Shown here one piece after another: positions 58,362 to 64,000 of a stretch of 64,000 nucleotides of DNA. The stretch spans positions 24,581,329-24,645,328 of the forward strand of contig OX638369.1 of NCBI GenBank assembly GCA_951812925.1, in the 5' to 3' direction. Within the stretch, counting starts at the first letter, position 1; each line of letters begins with the position of its first letter. A program made the position numbers and the translations under genes. A model generated the notes under the pieces. The model saw nothing but the letters and a program-made list of their open reading frames with translations, made no database searches and had not been told where the DNA came from. The stretch is from Calliopum simillimum (lineage: Eukaryota > Arthropoda > Insecta > Diptera > Lauxaniidae).

Positions 58362-58890
58362 AATTGAGTTGAGTTGAATAGAATTGAAGTGAACTGAATT
58401 TAATTGAATTCAAATGAAATGGAATAGAGTGAAATTAAATGAGATAAAATGAGATGAAATAAATGAAACGCAATGAAATGGAATATAATAAAATTAAGGC
58501 ATTACGGATGCAATGGAAAGGAATGGAATGAAACGGCGAAAGTGGAAAAAAATAATTAAACGAAATGGAACGAAACATAATAAATTGAATTGAAATTTAA
58601 TGATATCAAATAAAAGAAAGTGAAACGAAATGGAATATATAGCGAAATCAAATAAAAAAATTGAAATGAAATGAGACCAACTGAAATTAAATTAATTAAA
58701 TGGAATGGAATAGAATGGAATATAACATCCGTAATAATAGAAATGGATTGGAATGAGAAGAAGGAAAAGAAATATATAAAACGAAATGAAATCATATAAA
58801 ATGAATTAAAATGGAATGAAACCAAATGGAATGAAATAGAGTGGAGTCAAATAAAATGTAATGGAATTTAAAATAAAATTAAATAAAAAA
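58362..58890. repeat. Degenerate GAAATGGAATG satellite, right flank
   Basis: Same repeat style as 56,590-57,482, resuming after the pentanucleotide core and fading out near 58,890. Confidence 0.85.
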
Positions 58891-60094
58891 AGAATTTATA
58901 CTTTAGAATTACCAGTAATTTGAATATCTCATTGAAATTATTTTCCCGAAATTACAACATTTCCAGTATCGTTGACTTCTTCTGAAAGTATCGACTACTA
59001 CTTGGCAAAGCGAAACTTTTAAGTCCCAAGCATATTAGAATTTTGTGACTCACAAATTAACCTTCTGAAAACTTTGGTGGCACAACTTTTGTGAAGACAG
59101 AAAAAGTTCATGAACATTTTTGTTGTTTTTTTTTTTTTTTGTTCCTTCTTTCAGTTTTTAACGTGAGAAAGACGCACGTATTAGACGCGTTGTGTTGGCA
59201 AATTTTTTCCTTCCTGCAGTAACGAGTACACTTTAATTTGATGATTTTCTTGGCGACACTGCCACCATCACACACACCCACCAACCAACCGACGACGACT
59301 TGCATTGCAGTTGTGATGACGATGTTCTTGATGAAGTGATGATGATGGTGATGTTGGCGATGGTATCTATCTTTTCTAATGTGTTTTTTTTTTTTCGAAC
59401 CATGGAATACCTAACGTCTTTGTGCACTTAAATTACCTTAGGTGGTGGTTTGTTAGGTGCTGTGCTGCTGCTACGCTTAATTAATATACGGCATAAAGTT
59501 TTCGCAATGAAGTCGTCTGTTTTTATCGTTGTTCAATTGTAATGAAAATTAATTAGCGTCCATTGAACTGGCCAAGATGTTACGTTGCCAGACTGTTGGC
59601 TGTTATTTTAATTTTTGGCTATAAAGTGCTAAGGACATTATTGTGATTAGTGGAAAATTAGTTATCATTTTTTTGTTATTTACTTCAACTGGACTAGAAC
59701 AAGATGAACTGATGTGAAATGCTTAGATAAATTATATGCACCATAAGCTAAGATATTCGTAGTTTGCTTATTATATTGTTACTAGAAACTAAACGTCAGC
59801 AAAGTCGATTTGAATAGTTTGTATTAGAAAGATCGCATTTTCATGATACTTCATTATAGGAAATGAACTGGATTAAAATTTAGGAGTAAGTAAGGAACCA
59901 TATGAGACTTACAGTTCCATCATTAAACATATTAACATACATTATCAGCTGAAGAATATTTCTAATTCGATGAGCCATATGGTAAAATTTGTCGTATATC
60001 TTATGTGGAGAAACACATTTTCTAGAAACATCTATGATTTGCTGATAGCCCAATCCAAGACAACACAAAAATTATTTTATACTGGTGAGGAAAA
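58891..60094. other. No gene seen
   Basis: AT-rich DNA with a GATGATGATGGTGATG patch near 59,335-59,360 and long T-runs. No defensible frame. Confidence 0.5.
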
Positions 60095-60830
60095 AATAAT
60101 AGCGCACCACAATATATGGCCTGTGATCTATTTTTTATGGTCTTAGGTCCATAATTAATGGTCTATTCATTCCTGTATGATCTATGGTAATTAGTCTTTT
60201 GTCTATGATTTGTCCTTTACGGTACATGGTTCATAATCTTTGTTCTAGGATTTTATGGTCTATGGTCCATAATATATGATTTATGACATATTACTTGTCG
60301 TCTATGGTCTATCTTAAATGGTTTATGATCCATAATATATGATATGTCCTTTATGGTCTTTGGACCATAATATTTGGTCTATGATCTGTATTTTATGAAC
60401 TATGGCCCTTTAAACTGTGCTTTGTAGTCTATGTTCCACAGTTTATAGTCTATGGTCCATTATATATAGTCATTGGTCCATAATCTATAGTCTATGGTCT
60501 TTCCTTTATGGCCTATGGTTCATAATATATAATATGTTTTTTATGGTCTTTGGTCAATAAACTTAGGTCGATGATCTGTTTATTATAGACTAAGGTCCAT
60601 AACCTATGGTTTATGATCTGTATTTTTTTGTTTATGGTTCACAATTTATAGTCTAAAGTCCATAATCTATAGCTATGATCAATAGTAAATGGTCTATGGT
60701 CCATAATCTATCCTTTGTGGTCTGTAATTTACGGTCTATAATCTGCCTTTTATGGTATATGATCCATAATATATGGTCTGAGATGTGCCCTTTCTGGCAT
60801 TTAGGCTATTTTCCATAAACATAAATTGTT
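60095..60830. repeat. TATGGTCTATGGTCCATAAT minisatellite
   Basis: Short units TATGGTCTATGATC, GGTCCATAATATATGG and CCTTTATGGTC alternate with about 14-26-base spacing and many substitutions. CCATAAT and ATTATGG are both frequent, so local hairpins are possible. Confidence 0.85.
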
Positions 60831-63800
60831 ATGGAATAAAATAAAATAAATTACACATTACAATATGCATTTATCTTTAATTCGGGATAGTTCCGGAACA
60901 TGTATGAGAATCTGGTACATTTCCGGGACAATTTTTAATCCGGGACATTATTTGTTATGAAGTAATTTTTGAGATATGTTTGGATAATAAAATATATAAG
61001 TAGACTGTTCACGGAGCATAAAGCATGTTCAGATACTGCCATGTGCCGTAGTTCTTGAGTTTTATAATCTGAAAGAGAAGCTGTAGTGTATTCTTTGTGG
61101 CTGAGAGGGATTGAGTTGAGAGTGATTCGCTGTTTTAGTTGACTTTCTCTTCAGATGATTTTTCTAAGTTGATTGATAATCAGATAATCAAGTAGCATTT
61201 CCAGAATTTTCAGGAGAAAGTACGAGATTGTGAGAGACCTTAAATTCTTCGGTGACGTATAGTAGGATTTCGCAAACTTCAATCTAGAAATTATAATGGA
61301 CTGCCTTCATTAGAAAGGTGCCAAATATTGTGCTAAAAAAAGAAAAAATTACAAATTATGGTAGATTCCTTAGAGAGCAAACAACCTTCATAAATTGCAA
61401 AATCTCTCAAATTACTTGATGCCAATCGTAGTGCTTGAGACAAACGATTTGACAACATAATCAAATGGTGCCGCCAGTTCACTCCTTCACTTTTGGGGCT
61501 GTCAAACATATCAGCAAATGAACACACCCACCCACGACAAGTGATACACAAAGAAATACACATAAATACACGTGTACTCAATTACAACTTAAAGACAAGT
61601 CGTCGTCGTCTACGTCGTCGTCGTCAGTTCAGTCAGCAACAGAGACACTGAGCATTTTCTGACAGATAGACAACAACAGCAGCAGCGCAACAACGGTACT
61701 TAGCATTCATCACAACTTTTGACATATGATGCGTCACCTGGTGTTTGTCACAGAAACTAAAAACTTTTGCATGGCGCGTTGTGCTGCACCTCATGTTGCT
61801 GGTTATTTGTGTTGCAGCTTAACATTTGGGTGTCGCACAGAGCCTTTTTAGAAATCGCTGGAGACAAAAATTGTACGCGCGTAGTAGATAATGAAGAGAT
61901 CTTGTTGTTGAAAGCGAAAAACAGCAGTGTAATTTATTTGGTACGTGCATTTAATTGTAATTTTTGTTAATTTTATGATAATTTTTTTGTATACATATAT
62001 AAAGTTAATTAATTTGTAAGCGATTGCGGCAGATTGACATCGGCGGTATTCATATATAATCATTTATGCATTAAGTTAAGATGAAGATGTTCAAGGTAAC
62101 ATCATCAACATCATTTAACAGTCGGCTTAAAGTTGCAAGAAATTGCGGTTTTTTGCTTATACTTCAGCGGTTATTTACTGTTTTAGCAAAAATCACATTG
62201 AAATGTTATTTTTTTTTTCACTGCATTAAAATTGGTTAAAATTTAATGCTTTTAAGAAAGAAGCAGGCTTGGCGTTAGTATAACACTTGAAGAAAAATAT
62301 TGCACTATATTACGGAAGAATCATCATGAGTTTTTGAGCTCTTAGAACGCCCAAATCAAAATTTAAAAAAAAAATAAAAGTTTTGGAAGAAAAACTCTTA
62401 TCTGAGGACTGTTTTATAAGAGCCATCTATGTTCAAGATTCTAGATTCTGATTGCCATGCCAGAACAGAATAAGTGTAATGGTTTGATGAGTTCTATACA
62501 AGGTCCACAAGCAAGACCTTCACATTGGAGTCATCAAAAAACAGAAACCTCGCATTTGAAAAGAGCGGATAGACTTTATTCCTAACAGATCGTGCATTAA
62601 GCACATAAATATCATTTGCGAATAAATAATTACACACTAAAAAATTATAGTTAACTTTTCTTACTTTAGATTCCCCTTAGTATAGACTTAAAATATTGGT
62701 TTTGAGAGGAAAACATAGAGCATGTATGTATGTCCATCCAACTAGTGACAGTTGTTTTATAACATAAATAGTAGCCGCTCTCTTTTGGGAAATTTAAGAT
62801 TCAAGAAGTCCGCCAATAATCCTTCATATTTTCAGTTTTACTCTATTTAAGTATCTTAGTAAGTTTACGTAAGGTAAACTTTTGAACAAATCTGGATCAC
62901 TTTATATGTAGATATTTCAAAAAGACCTAAGCAAAGAACCTGTTCTATACATAATACAATGTTTACTATGAAAATAATACATATTTAAATAGGATGTATC
63001 AACGATGAGAATTTCTATTCAACATGAAAAAATTTTCTAAATTAAATTAACATAATTTAATTGACTTAAGATCTTTTGATTAGCTACAAAAAAACAAAAG
63101 CAATCAAAAGTTAGGTCACTTGTAATCAATGTGTGCTAATTAAGCTTATCAAACGCTTTCACCACGCTTCAAACACAAAGAGAATCTTAACCAACTGGCA
63201 GTTACTGGTATAAACACATTGCCATATATGGTGGAATAGAAAAACCTAGTAACTTCTTGTAAACGCAAATCAAGCACAGTTTTATCGCTAAGTCAGCTAA
63301 GTAAAGCTGGTAACTACTATAGCAAAAAAAATTACGATATCTCAGCGATCCCCTACGCTCAGAGAGTATAAAAAAATTGAGCAAAAGAGCAGCTTAGAGA
63401 AACGTAATCTCAAAAGAGAGCATAAAATTCAAAAGAGTACGTTCAAATTGAGAAAGCAAAATATTGGAGTATTCCATATTGGAAATTTCCAAGACTGGAA
63501 AGTATGACAACATCAAATGGGAATACAAATGAACACCTCTAATGATGATTATCACAAAAATCTAACTGGATATTGGAATTGGTTTCACTGGAATTGGTGG
63601 AATGCCGTTTTCGGAATGGTCAATGGAAGATAATAATTGAACACTTGATCGCATCAACAAATGCGCGAATGTATGGAGTGCGCACAGTCAACAAGACAGA
63701 GTCAGCAAACAGCAGAGTCAAGAAGACGAAGAAGAAGTAGAGTGTGGACGACAAAAGTCAAAAGTGGTAGTGGTGGTGTGTAGAGTATGGGAAGACACGT

Positions 63801-64000
63801 AGTGGCGGACAAAAAGAGGTTGAGTTCTTTTTTTGTTTTTTTTTTTTAAAGGAGCAACAACAACAATTAACTCGGTACGTTGTTGTGTCTGACGTTGTGA
63901 CGTTTTGAAGAAATATGAGAAAGAAAAATAAAAAAAACAGCGCAACAACAAAACTCAGCAACATTGCATTTAGAGACAAAAAGTCCAGTATTGAGTTTTT
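60831..64000. other. No gene seen; GTC and CAA tracts
   Basis: AT-rich DNA. A (GTC)n block at about 61,598-61,624 runs into TCAGTTCAGTCAGCAACAG, which resembles the initiator and leader of a fly promoter, but no coding exon follows that I can defend. GGAAT-type motifs are dense at 63,465-63,640. The last 300 bases have GAAGACGAAGAAGAAG and CAACAACAACAA tracts. Confidence 0.4.

Overview
The window looks like nuclear DNA from a higher fly (Brachycera). It is very AT-rich, carries long poly-A/T runs and many CAA/CAG/GTC trinucleotide tracts, and is packed with fly-type transposons: an Mdg3/Micropia-like Gypsy LTR element and Tc1/mariner relatives of the DD34E, DD37E and DD41D types. Species and family cannot be fixed from the sequence. 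I recognise no intact host protein-coding gene, canonical tRNA or rRNA gene; the window reads as intergenic or intronic DNA that has collected mobile elements and satellites. Most open frames are low-complexity shadows. The one long intact coding region is a retrotransposon polyprotein.

Layout. 0-9.6 kb: a degenerate TCAACATTTT tandem array, an inverted-repeat element (1774-2801), two copies of a dispersed repeat (4850-5665), a 3-unit tandem (5860-6185) and a decayed Tc1-like transposase (6590-7095). 9.6-12 kb: a broken DD37E element with terminal inverted repeats, lying against a foldback that is followed by an imperfect direct duplication. 12.7-17.6 kb: a complete LTR retrotransposon with LTRs that look identical, a 4-bp target duplication and an unbroken 1455-residue Gag-Pol. 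18.4-20.6 kb: a solo LTR, a small foldback and an ~80-90 bp tandem repeat. 22.9-25.6 kb: a CGATA/TTGGACTTT satellite split by a Tc3-like DD34E element with an inverted repeat/direct repeat end structure.

25.6-37.4 kb: dispersed fly repeats, a fragment of a DD41D transposase, a 5-unit repeat element with short terminal inverted repeats, a tRNA-related SINE-like copy and a long foldback (34.6-36.2 kb). 37.4-40 kb: a 5'-truncated non-LTR retrotransposon with a likely 10-bp target duplication and a (TAG)n tail, broken by a palindrome whose two 313-bp arms appear identical. 42.6-45.1 kb: further copies of the foldback family and a second copy of a tRNA-derived SINE. 47.8-49.0 kb: a GTCACATTTTG satellite. 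51.6-54.2 kb: a TTCCGGAA-rich element with inverted repeats, a third copy of the 4.9-kb repeat, and a DD41D (rosa-type) mariner whose transposase is in one frame broken by only three stops. 56.6-58.9 kb: a GAAATG-type satellite with a nearly pure ~880-bp (GAATT)n array at its core. 60.1-60.8 kb: a TATGGTCCATAAT minisatellite.

The elements do not form a pathway. What links them is insertion history: young insertions (the Gypsy element, the palindrome) sit among old decayed ones, several repeats target or abut other repeats, and tRNA-derived modules recur in three or four contexts. All calls were made by eye, without alignment or database search.
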